Assembly: GCA_020073445.1 (NCBI GenBank)
Contig: JAIQFE010000024.1
Location: forward strand, 1-64,000
Direction: 5' to 3'
Source of the DNA: Terriglobia bacterium
Lineage (GTDB): Bacteria; Acidobacteriota; Terriglobia; Bryobacterales; Bryobacteraceae
Length of the DNA: 64,000 nt
The position numbers were made by a program, and so were the translations under genes. This document shows positions 13,918 through 23,815 of the stretch, piece by piece. The notes under the pieces are model-generated. The model saw only the letters and a program-made list of their open reading frames with translations, had not been told where the DNA came from and ran no database searches. Every line of letters starts with the position of its first letter. Positions within the stretch are counted from its first letter, which is position 1.

Positions 13918-16900
13918 CTACTTGAAATTCGGCGGCACGTAGGACACGGTCCCCGCACCGACTGGAATCCAACTCGCACCGTCCCAATAGACTGCCGAAT
14001 TTACGATCCCGGCGGTTGTCGTGGAAAGAAGATTGTAGTCGTACCAGAAGTCGCCGCCGATGAGCTCCTGGCTGACCAGGTAGTATGCGGTGTTGGGCTG
14101 TAGCGTGATGGGATTGGCCAGCGCAGTGTAATTGAACTGGCCGGCTGTTCCTCCCGCCATGATCACGGATGCGGAGCCGCCAGGCACGTCCGACCCGTCG
14201 GAGGCCAGAACGAACTTGATGGTATGCGTCCCGCTGTTTCCAGGCACGAAGGCTCTGCCCAGTTCCGATACGGTGACGGGATAGTCTCCGATGGTCAGCT
14301 TCATTCCCACCCAGCCGGTGAAATCGTGCCGGACAGGCTTGCTGTTCAGGTTGTAGGCGGTCACGAACGGCGCGCCGGGATCCGGCGGGGGCGTAGTGGG
14401 CGATCCAATCGAGTATTGGAAGTTGGGCGGACCGTAGGAGTGGCTTGCCTTATGGATCGGCTTCCAATACGAGCTGTTCGGCGAATAGATGGAGTCGTTC
14501 ACGGTCCCGTCATTGGTATAGGTCACGGGACCCCAATCATAGTAGTTATCGCCGCCGTACCCTTCGTTGCTGGCGAGGTAGTAGGTTGTGCCTGGCTGCA
14601 GGGTGATCAGATTAGGCAAAGTGCTATAGACGAACTGCCCCACCGTACACCCGGCCATGTTTACAGAAACCGAAGCGCCGACGATGTCCGTTTCCGTGTT
14701 TGCATCTACGAATTTGACGATGTGGGTTCCCGAGTTGCCAGGGGCACAGACACGACCCATCGAGGATACGACCAGCGGATTCGCGCCGACCGTCATAATC
14801 ATTCCCACCCAACCTTCGAAATCGTTACGCGCCGCGCCAGGCGTGCTGGAAGTGATGAACGGGGTGGTTCCCGAAAGAACGTTGAGCGTCGCCGCACTGC
14901 TGTTCACGCTCCCGCCGGCGTTGGTGACCACCGCTCGGAACAGCGTCCCGTTATTGGAGGCTTGCGCCGCGGGAGTCGTATAGGTGCTGGATGTGGCTCC
15001 CGGGATATTTGCAAACGATCCACCGGACGGCTGCGATTGCCATTGATAACTCAACGTAGTCGAGGAGGCGGCTGCAACCGTGAAGGTCGCCGTTTGGCCG
15101 GCCAGGACCGTGGCGCTCTGAGGATTCTGGGTAATCAGCGGCGCCGCGGGCGGAAGGCTGCCGGACGAAACTGTGTACTGGAAATCCACCGGCCCGTAGG
15201 TTTGACCCGTCGATCCGATGACGAAATAAGAAGCTCCGCTGCTATAGACGGCGGATTTCGCGGTGGCATCGCTGGTGGTTTGAACGACGGTATTGTTGTA
15301 GTCGTCCCACTTGTCCCCGCCGGAAGTTTCCTGGCTCAGGATGTAGTACGTCGAGCCCGCACTGAGGCCGATCGGGCTCGCCAGATTGGCATAGACGAAG
15401 CTGCCCACCGTGCCGCCCGCAGTCGCTACCGATACCGATGCGCCGGGCAAATCGACTCCCGTGGCTCCATCCACAATCTTCATGAGATGAGATCCGGTGC
15501 TGCCCGTGGTCTTGATCCGGCCCAGAGCATTCACGATCAGAGGGCTCGATCCGACGTGGACGGCCATGCCGATCCAGCCGTTAAAATCGTTGCGCGGGGT
15601 GCCGAACACCTTGGAAGTCACAAATGGGGTGGGACCGCTCGGGACCGGTGGCTGCACCGTGAGCGTGGCCGCACCGCTGTTCACGGATCCGCCGCCGTTG
15701 GTGACGACGCATCGGAATTGCGTGCCGCTACCGGCTACCTGCGTCGCCGGAGTTGTATAGCTGCCGGAAGTGGCGCCCGCAATGTTCGCGAAGCTCGATC
15801 CACCCGGCGCCTGCGACTGCCACTGGTAGCTTAAGCCGGTACCCGTGGCAGTCACGCTAAACGTTGCCGTCTGGCCGGCCGTGACGGTGGAGCTGACCGG
15901 ATCCTGAGTAACAACGGGCGCGGGAGGAGGAGGTGGCGGAGGCGCGACGCCGACGGTGTACTCGAAATCGACCGGCCCGTAAGTTTGGCCAGGCGTGCCG
16001 ACAACGGCATAGGTAGCTCCGCTGCTGTAGGCCGCCGAAGTTGCCGTCGCGTCACTGGTGGTGTGAATCGTCGTATTGCTGAAGTCGTACCAGGCGTCGA
16101 CGCCGGCGTTCTCCTGGCTCAGAACATAGTATACGGAGCCAGCATTGAGCGTGATCGGGTATGCCAGCGTCGTATAGGCGAAGCTCCCGGATGTGCCGCC
16201 AGCGGTCACAACCGCCGCGGATCCACCGGGAACATCCGCGCCTGTTGCTCCGTCCACGATCTTCACCGTGTGCGTATGGCTGTTGCCTGGAGCCACAATC
16301 CGGCCGACGGCACTTACAGCCAGGGGATTCGCGCCGACGTGGATCGCCATCCCGACCCAGCCCGAGTAGTCATTGCGCGGTCCGTTCACCGTCTTGGAGG
16401 TTACAAATCCGGGAGAACCACCGCCGACGACCGGCTGCACGGTGAGCGTGGCCGCGCCGCTGTTCACCGAACCGCCGCCGTTGGTGACGACGCATCGGAA
16501 TTGCGTGCCGCTGTTTGCGACCTGCGTCGTTGGAGTTGTATAGGAAGCCTGCGTCGCGCCCGCAATGTTCGCGAAGCTCGATCCACCGGCCGCCTGTGAC
16601 TGCCACTGGTAGCTTAAGCCGGTACCGGTGGCAGTCACACTAAACGTCGCCGTCTGGCCGGCCGTGACCGTGGCGCTGACCGGATCCTGAGTGACTACAG
16701 GCGCAGGCGGGGGAGGTGGTGGAGGCGCCGCGCCAACGGTGTATTGAAAATCGACTGGCCCGTAAGTTTGTCCCGGCGCGCCGATAACGGAATAAGATGC
16801 TCCGCTGCCGTAGACGGCCGACGTTGCCGTCGCGTCCGCAGTGGTGTGAATCGTGGTGTTGCTGTAGTCGTACCAGGCATCGGCGCCGGAGCTCTCCTGG

Positions 16901-19900
16901 CTCAGAACATAGTAAGTCGAACCGGCATTCAGTGTGATCGGGTATGCCAGCGTCGTATAGGCGAAGCTGCCGGATGTGCCGCCAGGGGTGACAACCAACG
17001 CCGATCCACCCGGAACATCGCTGCCGGTCGCGCCATCCACGATCTTTACCGTGTGCGTATGGCTGTTGCCTGGAGCTACAATCCTTCCGACTGCACTCAC
17101 AGCCAGAGGATTGGCGCCCACATGGATCGCCATTCCGACCCAGCCAGAGTAATCATTGCGCGGGCCATTCAACGTCTTCGAGGTCACATATCCCGGAGAA
17201 CCACCGCCAGCCACTGGCTGCACGGTGAGAGTAGCCGCGCCACTATTCACCGAACCGCCGCCGTTGGTGACCACACATCGGAATTGCGTGCCGCTGTCTG
17301 CGACCTGCGTCGTCGGAGTCGTATAGGAAGCCTGCGTCGCGCCAGCAATGTTCGCGAAGCTCGATCCGCCCGGAGCCTGCGACTGCCACTGGTAGCTTAA
17401 GCCGGTACCCGTGGCGTTCACGCTAAAGATCGCCGTCTGGCCCGCTGTGACCGTGGCGCTGATCGGATCCTGAGTAACGACGGGCGCTGGAGGTGGAGGT
17501 GGTGGAGGCGCCACGCCGACGGTGTATTGAAAATCGACCGGCCCGTAAGTTTGGCCCGGCGTGCCGATAACGGAGTAAGAAGCTCCGGAACTATAGACGG
17601 CTGAACTGGCCGTCGCGTCCGCAGTGGTGTGAATCGTTGTGCTGTTGTAGTCGTACCATGCGTCGAAGCCAGAGTTTTCCAGACTCAGAACGTAATAGGT
17701 AGAGCCTGCGTTAAGAGTGATCGGGTTGGCGAGGTTCGCGTAAACAAAGGCGCCAGTGGTGGCTCCCGCGGTCACAACCAGAGCCGATCCACCTGGCACA
17801 TCGATACCAGTCGCGCCGTCCACGATCTTCACCGTGTGCGTATGGCTGTTGCCCGGAGCCACAATGCGGCCAAGAACGCTCACAGCCAAGGGGCTCGCAC
17901 CGACATGAATCGCCATTCCAACCCAGCCGTCGTAGCTATTGCGCGGTCCATTCAATACCTTTGAAGTGACGAAAGCCGTCGCGCCACCGCCGCCTCCAGC
18001 CGCTTGCACCGTCAGCGTGGCCGCGCTAGTGGTAACCGAGCCCCCGATGTTGGTGACGACCACTCGGAACTCCGTGCCGCTATCGGCCACCTGCGTCGCA
18101 GCGATCGTATACGTGCTTTGGGTTGCCGCCGAAATATTTGAGAAAGTCGATCCGCCCGCCGGTTGCGACTGCCATTGATAGCTCATCGGACCCGTTCCGA
18201 CCGCAGTGACGCTGAAGTTCGCTGTCTGCCCGGCAGTGACCGTCGTACTCTGCGGGGACTGCGTAATCACCGGAGGCGTGGGTCCTACGCTGCCCGGACC
18301 GAAGGCCGTACCGAAGAAGATCCCGCTGATGACGGCGTTGCTCCCGGCCGTGCAACTGATGGTAATCGTCACGTGACCCGTGATGGCCCAGACCAGATAT
18401 GTCCCGTTGGTAAATCCCGACAACGTCCGGCCGTCCAGCATGACTCCGCTCACGGCGTCGCGAACGGTAACCGACTCCGTACGCCCCGCAGAATCCCAAT
18501 CAACCGCGTAAATCGCAACCTGACGCGGCAGGCCACTGGTCAGATTCAAGTCCAGCGTTAGAGTGCCAGGCGAATACCAGGTGGCGGCCACGCGATCCGT
18601 CGCGACACTCTTCTGCAACGCTCGCGGGTCAGTGGTGGACGGGTTCCACACGTAAAACGAATTTCCCGATGGGGTGACGCTGGTGTAAACAGAGTAGGTC
18701 GCGACGTCTCCCAGGACGTTGAACCCGTCGTTGCCGTAGGCCGATTTCCAATTCCCCTGCGTGGTCGTGTCCGCCCTGACGAATTGGGCGACAGCGGCGC
18801 CGCCTGACGGTGGCTGCAGAGTTACCGATGCCGACGCGAATAAACTTGCATCGGAAGCATTCGTCGCCTTGACCAGGAGGGTCTGGCCGCTGCTGATGAC
18901 AGCCGGCGCCTGATACAGTCCGCCGCTTGAAACCGTTCCGACCACCGGGCTCAGCGACCAATTCACTGTCTGATCGGCCTGATTGTGGATCGTAGCCGTA
19001 AACTGCTGGGTCTGGCTCTGCCCGAGCGTAACCATGGGAGGAGCGACGGAAACCGATCCGGGCGTCTCCGAAGTATGCGCCACGGCAAAGAACTCGCCGC
19101 GAGGCTCATCCAGATACGATTCCACGCCACCCGAGTAGTGATAGCGCAGCGTGTTGTTCACGCCGTGGTCGCCGGGGATCGGATACCCGCTGGTATCGTA
19201 AGTCCACCAGTCGCCGACCAGGAACACGTTCTCGTTGGTGCCATCGGTGGCCATGCTGGGCGTGCGCCACACCGTGCGGCCGAGCTGATCGACGATCAGA
19301 CCGTGATCGGTGATCGCATATCCGGTGGAAGAATCGAGCGACACGCTCATCAGGTGATAATCCTGGCAAGTGGGAGGCAGGGTGGTATCGGCCGCATCGC
19401 AGCCTTGGTGCCCGATCGCTCCTCCTGCGCGCTGATACCAGAAGACGCGGTTATTCCCCAAGGCCGCACCGATGTAACTGGGACCGATCCACTTCAGGCT
19501 GGTGAACGCGCTCGCGGGAACGGAGTTCGCCGTGGCTTGGCTCGAGTCGAACTGATACAGCATGCCGCCCTGGTTGTAGGTGAAGACAGCCTTGGTGGCG
19601 CTAATCGGAGCCATCCATTGGACGGCTCGGTCTTGCGCAACATCGGGAGTGTTCGAATCCTGGCGTATGAACGCCGGCAGCGCGTTATCGTAGCGATCGA
19701 TGACCTGGGTATCGTGATGAATGCGGTGCAGCGCGCCGTTGTCGTTATACAGAGTGAACCATACGTCGCCGGTGGCGTCGACGAACCAGTAGAGAGACGC
19801 TCCGAACGTGCCGTAAACCTGGCCGAGATTCACTCTGGTCGCCTGGGTGTCCGTCGCGGCGTTATAGCGGAAAACGTAGCTGACCTGTCCGCCCAGAATA

Positions 19901-20568
19901 CCGGTCGCGAACGCATAGATGTAGTTCTGGGCCGGATCGACCGCGATTCCGGAATAGGCGTCGTAGCCCGGATACATCACTCCGTAATCGTGGAAGCCGC
20001 CGACGGGCGTTCCGAAGTAGTTGTTGGACCCGTTGTCGGTCAGGCGATATCCGATTAAGTGCGCACCAGTCCAACCGGCAATGCCGCCCGGCCGGTCATC
20101 CGCGGCGAAGTGCGTGGTGAAAAAGAGCCAGCCATGCATCTCCTGAATATCGGAGTGGATTTTGCCTTGGGGATTCGTCTGGGGATCCTCGCCGCAAATA
20201 GTGGTGATATCCTCGGCGAGCATCGTGACCTGTTGGGTCGCCGGGCTGTACTTAAAGAAGGACGCCCCGTGATGGGCGGATTGCGACGAGCTGCCGAAGT
20301 AGACATTGCCGTCCGAGGCGTATTTGATCCCCTCCCACTGGCCGTCCAGGTAGCGGACCTGGCCGCTCAGAGGATAGGACTGAACAGTCTGATTCTGGGC
20401 TGATACCGAGCCCAAAGCGGCCAGAGAAATGGCGACTATCGCTAACGGAACGTGACGGAACGAGCCCTGCCTGGTCTTCTGACTTATCACCATACCCGAT
20501 TCTGAGGAAGGCGACTCTTCCGGCGATAACACGACCGGAAGGGACTGCCAGAATCGCTGGCCCGCCAT
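13918..20568 (-). CDS. Giant exported modular protein (propeller-like head, Ig-like and beta-sandwich repeats)
   Basis: 2216 residues. ATG 20568 has GAGGTG upstream. ATG 20493 is an alternative that gives a cleaner signal peptide (PLAIVAISLAALGSVSAQ). Approximate order: residues 60-500 beta-propeller-like head (GYDAYSGIAVDPAQNYIYAF); 510-600 Ig-like domain; 610-760 a carbohydrate-binding-like sandwich. After that come five Ig-like modules (TVTAGQTATFSV, then SYQWQSQ) alternating with six copies of an unnamed roughly 150-residue module (GWVGMAIHVG, PGNSHTHTVKIVDGATG, YGPVDFQYTVG). The last two copies have no Ig module between them. Modules are joined by APPPPPPPAP linkers. There is no sorting signal that I recognise. 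It is probably a secreted adhesin or polysaccharide-binding surface protein; this is inference. Confidence 0.85.
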   Translation of the reverse strand: MAGQRFWQSLPVVLSPEESPSSESGMVISQKTRQGSFRHVPLAIVAISLAALGSVSAQNQTVQSYPLSGQVRYLDGQWEGIKYASDGNVYFGSSSQSAHHGASFFKYSPATQQVTMLAEDITTICGEDPQTNPQGKIHSDIQEMHGWLFFTTHFAADDRPGGIAGWTGAHLIGYRLTDNGSNNYFGTPVGGFHDYGVMYPGYDAYSGIAVDPAQNYIYAFATGILGGQVSYVFRYNAATDTQATRVNLGQVYGTFGASLYWFVDATGDVWFTLYNDNGALHRIHHDTQVIDRYDNALPAFIRQDSNTPDVAQDRAVQWMAPISATKAVFTYNQGGMLYQFDSSQATANSVPASAFTSLKWIGPSYIGAALGNNRVFWYQRAGGAIGHQGCDAADTTLPPTCQDYHLMSVSLDSSTGYAITDHGLIVDQLGRTVWRTPSMATDGTNENVFLVGDWWTYDTSGYPIPGDHGVNNTLRYHYSGGVESYLDEPRGEFFAVAHTSETPGSVSVAPPMVTLGQSQTQQFTATIHNQADQTVNWSLSPVVGTVSSGGLYQAPAVISSGQTLLVKATNASDASLFASASVTLQPPSGGAAVAQFVRADTTTQGNWKSAYGNDGFNVLGDVATYSVYTSVTPSGNSFYVWNPSTTDPRALQKSVATDRVAATWYSPGTLTLDLNLTSGLPRQVAIYAVDWDSAGRTESVTVRDAVSGVMLDGRTLSGFTNGTYLVWAITGHVTITISCTAGSNAVISGIFFGTAFGPGSVGPTPPVITQSPQSTTVTAGQTANFSVTAVGTGPMSYQWQSQPAGGSTFSNISAATQSTYTIAATQVADSGTEFRVVVTNIGGSVTTSAATLTVQAAGGGGGATAFVTSKVLNGPRNSYDGWVGMAIHVGASPLAVSVLGRIVAPGNSHTHTVKIVDGATGIDVPGGSALVVTAGATTGAFVYANLANPITLNAGSTYYVLSLENSGFDAWYDYNSTTIHTTADATASSAVYSSGASYSVIGTPGQTYGPVDFQYTVGVAPPPPPPPAPVVTQDPISATVTAGQTAIFSVNATGTGLSYQWQSQAPGGSSFANIAGATQASYTTPTTQVADSGTQFRCVVTNGGGSVNSGAATLTVQPVAGGGSPGYVTSKTLNGPRNDYSGWVGMAIHVGANPLAVSAVGRIVAPGNSHTHTVKIVDGATGSDVPGGSALVVTPGGTSGSFAYTTLAYPITLNAGSTYYVLSQESSGADAWYDYSNTTIHTTADATATSAVYGSGASYSVIGAPGQTYGPVDFQYTVGAAPPPPPPPAPVVTQDPVSATVTAGQTATFSVTATGTGLSYQWQSQAAGGSSFANIAGATQASYTTPTTQVANSGTQFRCVVTNGGGSVNSGAATLTVQPVVGGGSPGFVTSKTVNGPRNDYSGWVGMAIHVGANPLAVSAVGRIVAPGNSHTHTVKIVDGATGADVPGGSAAVVTAGGTSGSFAYTTLAYPITLNAGSVYYVLSQENAGVDAWYDFSNTTIHTTSDATATSAAYSSGATYAVVGTPGQTYGPVDFEYTVGVAPPPPPPPAPVVTQDPVSSTVTAGQTATFSVTATGTGLSYQWQSQAPGGSSFANIAGATSGSYTTPATQVAGSGTQFRCVVTNGGGSVNSGAATLTVQPPVPSGPTPFVTSKVFGTPRNDFNGWIGMAVHVGSSPLIVNALGRIKTTGSTGSHLMKIVDGATGVDLPGASVSVATAGGTVGSFVYANLASPIGLSAGSTYYILSQETSGGDKWDDYNNTVVQTTSDATAKSAVYSSGASYFVIGSTGQTYGPVDFQYTVSSGSLPPAAPLITQNPQSATVLAGQTATFTVAAASSTTLSYQWQSQPSGGSFANIPGATSSTYTTPAAQASNNGTLFRAVVTNAGGSVNSSAATLNVLSGTTPFITSSTPGAARNDFEGWVGMIMTVGANPLVVSSMGRVCAPGNSGTHIVKFVDANTETDIVGASVSVNMAGCTVGQFVYSTLPNLITLQPGTTYYLASNEGYGGDNYYDWGPVTYTNDGTVNDSIYSPNSSYWKPIHKASHSYGPPNFQYSIGSPTTPPPDPGAPFVTAYNLNSKPVRHDFTGWVGMKLTIGDYPVTVSELGRAFVPGNSGTHTIKFVLASDGSDVPGGSASVIMAGGTAGQFNYTALANPITLQPNTAYYLVSQELIGGDFWYDYNLLSTTTAGIVNSAVYWDGASWIPVGAGTVSYVPPNFK
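15173..18280 (-). repeat. Tandem 783-bp repeats inside the giant gene
   Basis: Equivalent points in successive units fall at 15173, 15956, 16739 and 17522, an exact period of 783 bp (261 codons) across three intervals. Each unit encodes one Ig-like module, a proline linker and one WVGM-type module. The two central units are near-identical at the nucleotide level over long stretches, and the outer ones are more diverged, as expected from unequal recombination or conversion. Confidence 0.85.
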
Positions 20569-20713
20569 CTGCCACCCACCTCGGCTCAGCGAGTATGGCA
20601 GGCTCTTTTAATCGGAACAAGAGGATGGTGGGCTGTGAAGGCTGGTGGTCCTGGTACGTCTACTACCTACGCGCGTAGCGCGTTTCCGGGCCTGGATACA
20701 GTACGGAGAGAAC

Positions 20714-21031
20714 TTAGTTGCTCTTCGGAGCAACCTCGTCAATCCTGACGCCGATGTAGTATTCGGCGCCTTCGCAGGTGCAATACCTGACTTCGCCATA
20801 GGCTATGGATTCGGTCATGTGGATGCGGATCAGCGCGCCGGGAGACACATGGAACAGAACGCTGAGTTTTAGGCTGGCTTCGCCCACGTCAAGAATGCGG
20901 GCCTGTATGGAGCTTTTGGGTTGTGGACTCAGAACGTCGAGGACCGTATCGCCTTCGCAAGCGATGCGGCCTTCGCTTCGGCGGTCCGTCCGACCGAAGT
21001 GGGCCTTACGTGATGACATCTCTATCGCCAT
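20714..21031 (-). CDS. PilZ-domain-like protein
   Basis: 105 residues from the ATG at 21031, chosen because GGAGG lies five bases upstream; a longer frame extends to 21112. It has the general PilZ pattern: an N-terminal arginine cluster (RTDRRSEGR) and a later ARILDVGEASLKLSV strand in place of D/NxSxxG, ending YYIGVRIDEV. The second c-di-GMP motif is degenerate (Gly and Leu substitutions), so ligand binding is uncertain. PilZ domains regulate motility or polysaccharide export in response to c-di-GMP. It lies 145 bases from the giant gene and is transcribed toward it. Confidence 0.7.
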   Translation of the reverse strand: MAIEMSSRKAHFGRTDRRSEGRIACEGDTVLDVLSPQPKSSIQARILDVGEASLKLSVLFHVSPGALIRIHMTESIAYGEVRYCTCEGAEYYIGVRIDEVAPKSN

Positions 21032-21235
21032 ACACCCCTCCGGCATCCAGACTAACAGCGCTCCGACCCGAATACCCTCGGGTAAACACCTGGGTTCCAG
21101 CGAAGTTCCCACTGACTTTCGCCGGCTAGTTCACTCGAACTCCGCCTAGGAAGGAAAACAGGCTGGAGGACGCGAAAGCTGTGTTAGGATACTGGAAGTT
21201 TTGTCACCGAATCGTTGGGTCGGAGGGAGCTGCAA

Positions 21236-22171
21236 ATGAAGTCAGGATGGAGATTATCGGCTGTCGTGTCTGCGAGCGCGTTTTGTTTATTGACGCTGCC
21301 CATGCTTGCGCCAGCGGACAATGAACACGAGAACAGGGACACCAAGCCAGATGGAAAAGGGTCGCTGTTTAACCCGGGCAAGGGCGATAACGCCGGACGG
21401 GATGCCAGGACCTCTAAAACCGGAGGCGGCACCAATGGAATCAGCTACCACAACGGCCCCGTAATGCTGGGTACCGTGAGTGTGTACTACATCTGGTACG
21501 GCGACTGGAGCGGAAATTCGGCCACAACTATTCTGACGGACTTCGCCAGCAATATCGGTGGATCGCCGTACTTCAATATCAACACGACCTATTACAACGG
21601 GTCGAACACGCACGTGAGCAACTCCGTATCGTATGGCGGATTTACCACCGACAATTACTCACACGGGACTGCGCTCAGCGATGCGGATGTCCAGAGTATC
21701 GTTACGTCCGCGATTACCAGTGGCAAGCTGCCGGGAAACCCAAATGGGGTTTACTTCGTGCTGACATCTAAGGACGTCGCGGAGAACAGCGGTTTCTGTA
21801 CGAAGTACTGCGCCTGGCACAGCTACGGAACGATCACGGGAACGAACATCAAGTACGCGTTCGTCGGGAATGCCGACCGCTGCCCGTCCGCCTGTGAAGC
21901 TCAGACGACCAGTCCGAATGGAAACGCCGGCGCTGATGCGATGGCCAGCGTGATCGCGCACGAATTAGAAGAGGCCGTCACCGATCCGAATTTAAACGCC
22001 TGGTACGACAACCGGGGCGCCGAGAACGCCGACAAGTGTGCGTGGACGTTCGGGACCGTCTCCAGCGCCTCGAATGGCTCGTTTTACAACATGATTCTGG
22101 GCGCCCGCCAGTACTTGATCCAGCGAAACTGGGTGAACGCGAGCGGCGGCTACTGCGCACTCAGCTTCTAG
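21236..22171 (+). CDS. Secreted EXORDIUM / phosphate-induced-1-like protein
   Basis: 311 residues from the ATG at 21236, which has GGAGGGAG upstream; an earlier start at 21215 adds seven residues before the signal peptide (MKSGWRLSAVVSASAFC). The core YHNGPVMLGTVSVYYIWYG and DFASNIGGSPYFNINTTYY match the phosphate-induced protein 1 (EXORDIUM) family known mainly from plants. A conserved AHELEEAVTDPNLNAWYD block looks like a metallopeptidase helix (HE with a following Glu), but the second His is absent. Paired cysteines (CTKYC, CPSAC) suggest disulphides outside the cytoplasm. Function unknown; secretion is well supported. Confidence 0.8.
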   Translation: MKSGWRLSAVVSASAFCLLTLPMLAPADNEHENRDTKPDGKGSLFNPGKGDNAGRDARTSKTGGGTNGISYHNGPVMLGTVSVYYIWYGDWSGNSATTILTDFASNIGGSPYFNINTTYYNGSNTHVSNSVSYGGFTTDNYSHGTALSDADVQSIVTSAITSGKLPGNPNGVYFVLTSKDVAENSGFCTKYCAWHSYGTITGTNIKYAFVGNADRCPSACEAQTTSPNGNAGADAMASVIAHELEEAVTDPNLNAWYDNRGAENADKCAWTFGTVSSASNGSFYNMILGARQYLIQRNWVNASGGYCALSF

Positions 22172-22222
22172 CAGCTATAGCAGCACGCGGATAGATCGAG
22201 GGGCCCTGTTAAACTGTGGGGA

Positions 22223-23815
22223 ATGCCGCGCGGGGCCCTGTTCGCTCTCTGCCTGATTTCTGTACGCACAACCGCGCTGGCAGCCGCAATCCAGCCTTTA
22301 CCGATCATTCCCCGCCCCGCCCTGGTACGGCAGCTGAACGGAACTTTTCTGCTGGGTCCGACGGCCGTGGTCTATGCCGATGGCGGCGCACAGCCCGTTG
22401 CTCAATGGTTCGCGGATCAGCTCTATTCCGAATTCGGAATTACCGCCACCGTCGCGCGAGGGATGCCAAGGGGTCGTGCATTCCGGTTGGTTCTCGATGA
22501 AAGCCTGCCGGAGGAAGGCTACCGGCTGCGGATCGAGCCGCGCGAAGTCACCATCTCGGGACGACCCGCTGGGTTGTTCTATGGGGCGCAATCGGTGCTG
22601 CAGCTGGCTGCGGCGCGCAGCAAGTCCGTCTTCGTTCTGCCTGCGCTCGAAATCCAGGATCAGCCTCGCTTCCCGTATCGCGGACTGCACCTGGACACAG
22701 TGCGCCACATGTTCCCGGTGGAGTTTCTAAAGCGCTATCTGGATTGGATGGCGCGCTACAAGCTGAACACATTTCACTGGCATCTCACGGACGACCAAGG
22801 CTGGCGCATCGAGATCAAGAAATACCCGCGGCTGGAGGAGATCGCGTCGCGGCGGAAAGAGACGCTGGTCGGGCATGCGCCGCAATCGGCCCAGTACGAC
22901 GGCAAGCCGTATGGCGGATTCTACACGCAGGAACAGATCCGCGAGGTGGTCGCCTACGCTCGTGAACGGTTCATCACGGTGATTCCGGAGATCGAGATGC
23001 CGGGACACTCGCTGGCCGCGCTGGCCGCGTATCCGGAGCTCGCATGCACCGCGGGTCCGTTCGAGACCGCGACTACATGGGGCGTGTTCAAAGAGATCTA
23101 CTGTCCCAAGGAGACGACCTTTCAGTTCCTCGAGAACGTTCTGACCGAGGTGATGGAGCTGTTCCCATCGCGCTACATCCACATCGGCGGCGACGAAGTG
23201 GAGAAGGATCGCTGGAAGGAAAGCCCGGATGCGCAGGTCGTCATCCGTCACGAAGGCTTGGAGGACGAAAGCGAGCTGCAAAGCTACTTCATTCGCCGTG
23301 TGGAACGGTTTATCAACTCCAAAGGCAGGCGGATCATCGGTTGGGACGAAATCCTGGAAGGCGGACTGGCGCCCGACGCCACCGTGATGAGCTGGCGCGG
23401 CGAGGATGGCGGCATCGCGGCGGCCCGCCAGGGTCACGACGTCATCATGACGCCGGGCACGTATCTCTACTTCGACCACTACCAGGCCGATCGCAACAGG
23501 GAGCCTCTGGCCATCGGCGGAATGTTGCCGCTCGAAAAAGTGTATAGCTACAATCCCGAGCCTGCGGCCCTGAATACGGAAGAGAAGAAGCACATCCTGG
23601 GTGCGCAGGCCAATATGTGGACCGAGTACCTTGCGGACACGCACAAAGTGGAGTACATGCTCTTCCCGAGATTGTTCGCGCTGGCCGAAGTGGTGTGGTC
23701 ACCGCAAGCAGCTAGAAGGTATCAGGACTTTCTACAGCGCGTTCCACCGCAGCTCGCACGTCTCAAGCGCCAGGGCGTGAACTATCGGGCTTTGGACCTA
23801 CGGCGCCTCAAATAA
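22223..23815 (+). CDS. Beta-N-acetylhexosaminidase, GH20
   Basis: 530 residues with a signal peptide (RGALFALCLISVRTTALA). The N-terminal GH20b-type domain (about 25-150) is followed by the TIM barrel: RGLHLDTVRHMFPVEFLKR, FHWHLTDDQGWRIEIKKYP, PEIEMPGHSLAALAAYPEL, and the catalytic Asp-Glu pair in HIGGDEVEKDRW at about residue 323. It releases terminal GlcNAc or GalNAc from chitin oligosaccharides or glycans by substrate-assisted catalysis, probably in the periplasm or outside. The 3' end overlaps the convergent glycosyltransferase gene by 18 bases. Confidence 0.95.
   Translation: MPRGALFALCLISVRTTALAAAIQPLPIIPRPALVRQLNGTFLLGPTAVVYADGGAQPVAQWFADQLYSEFGITATVARGMPRGRAFRLVLDESLPEEGYRLRIEPREVTISGRPAGLFYGAQSVLQLAAARSKSVFVLPALEIQDQPRFPYRGLHLDTVRHMFPVEFLKRYLDWMARYKLNTFHWHLTDDQGWRIEIKKYPRLEEIASRRKETLVGHAPQSAQYDGKPYGGFYTQEQIREVVAYARERFITVIPEIEMPGHSLAALAAYPELACTAGPFETATTWGVFKEIYCPKETTFQFLENVLTEVMELFPSRYIHIGGDEVEKDRWKESPDAQVVIRHEGLEDESELQSYFIRRVERFINSKGRRIIGWDEILEGGLAPDATVMSWRGEDGGIAAARQGHDVIMTPGTYLYFDHYQADRNREPLAIGGMLPLEKVYSYNPEPAALNTEEKKHILGAQANMWTEYLADTHKVEYMLFPRLFALAEVVWSPQAARRYQDFLQRVPPQLARLKRQGVNYRALDLRRLK

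Noticed and set aside
14224-15834. A 536-codon plus-strand frame with repeated segments.
   Set aside because: Antisense shadow of the giant repeat gene; its repeats simply mirror that gene's 783-bp units.
13918-18300. The regular repeats were considered as a possible CRISPR or satellite.
   Set aside because: The period is 783 bp, in frame, and encodes protein modules.
20569-20713. A riboswitch in the leader of the giant gene.
   Set aside because: Some hairpins exist, but none fits the c-di-GMP or other classes I know.
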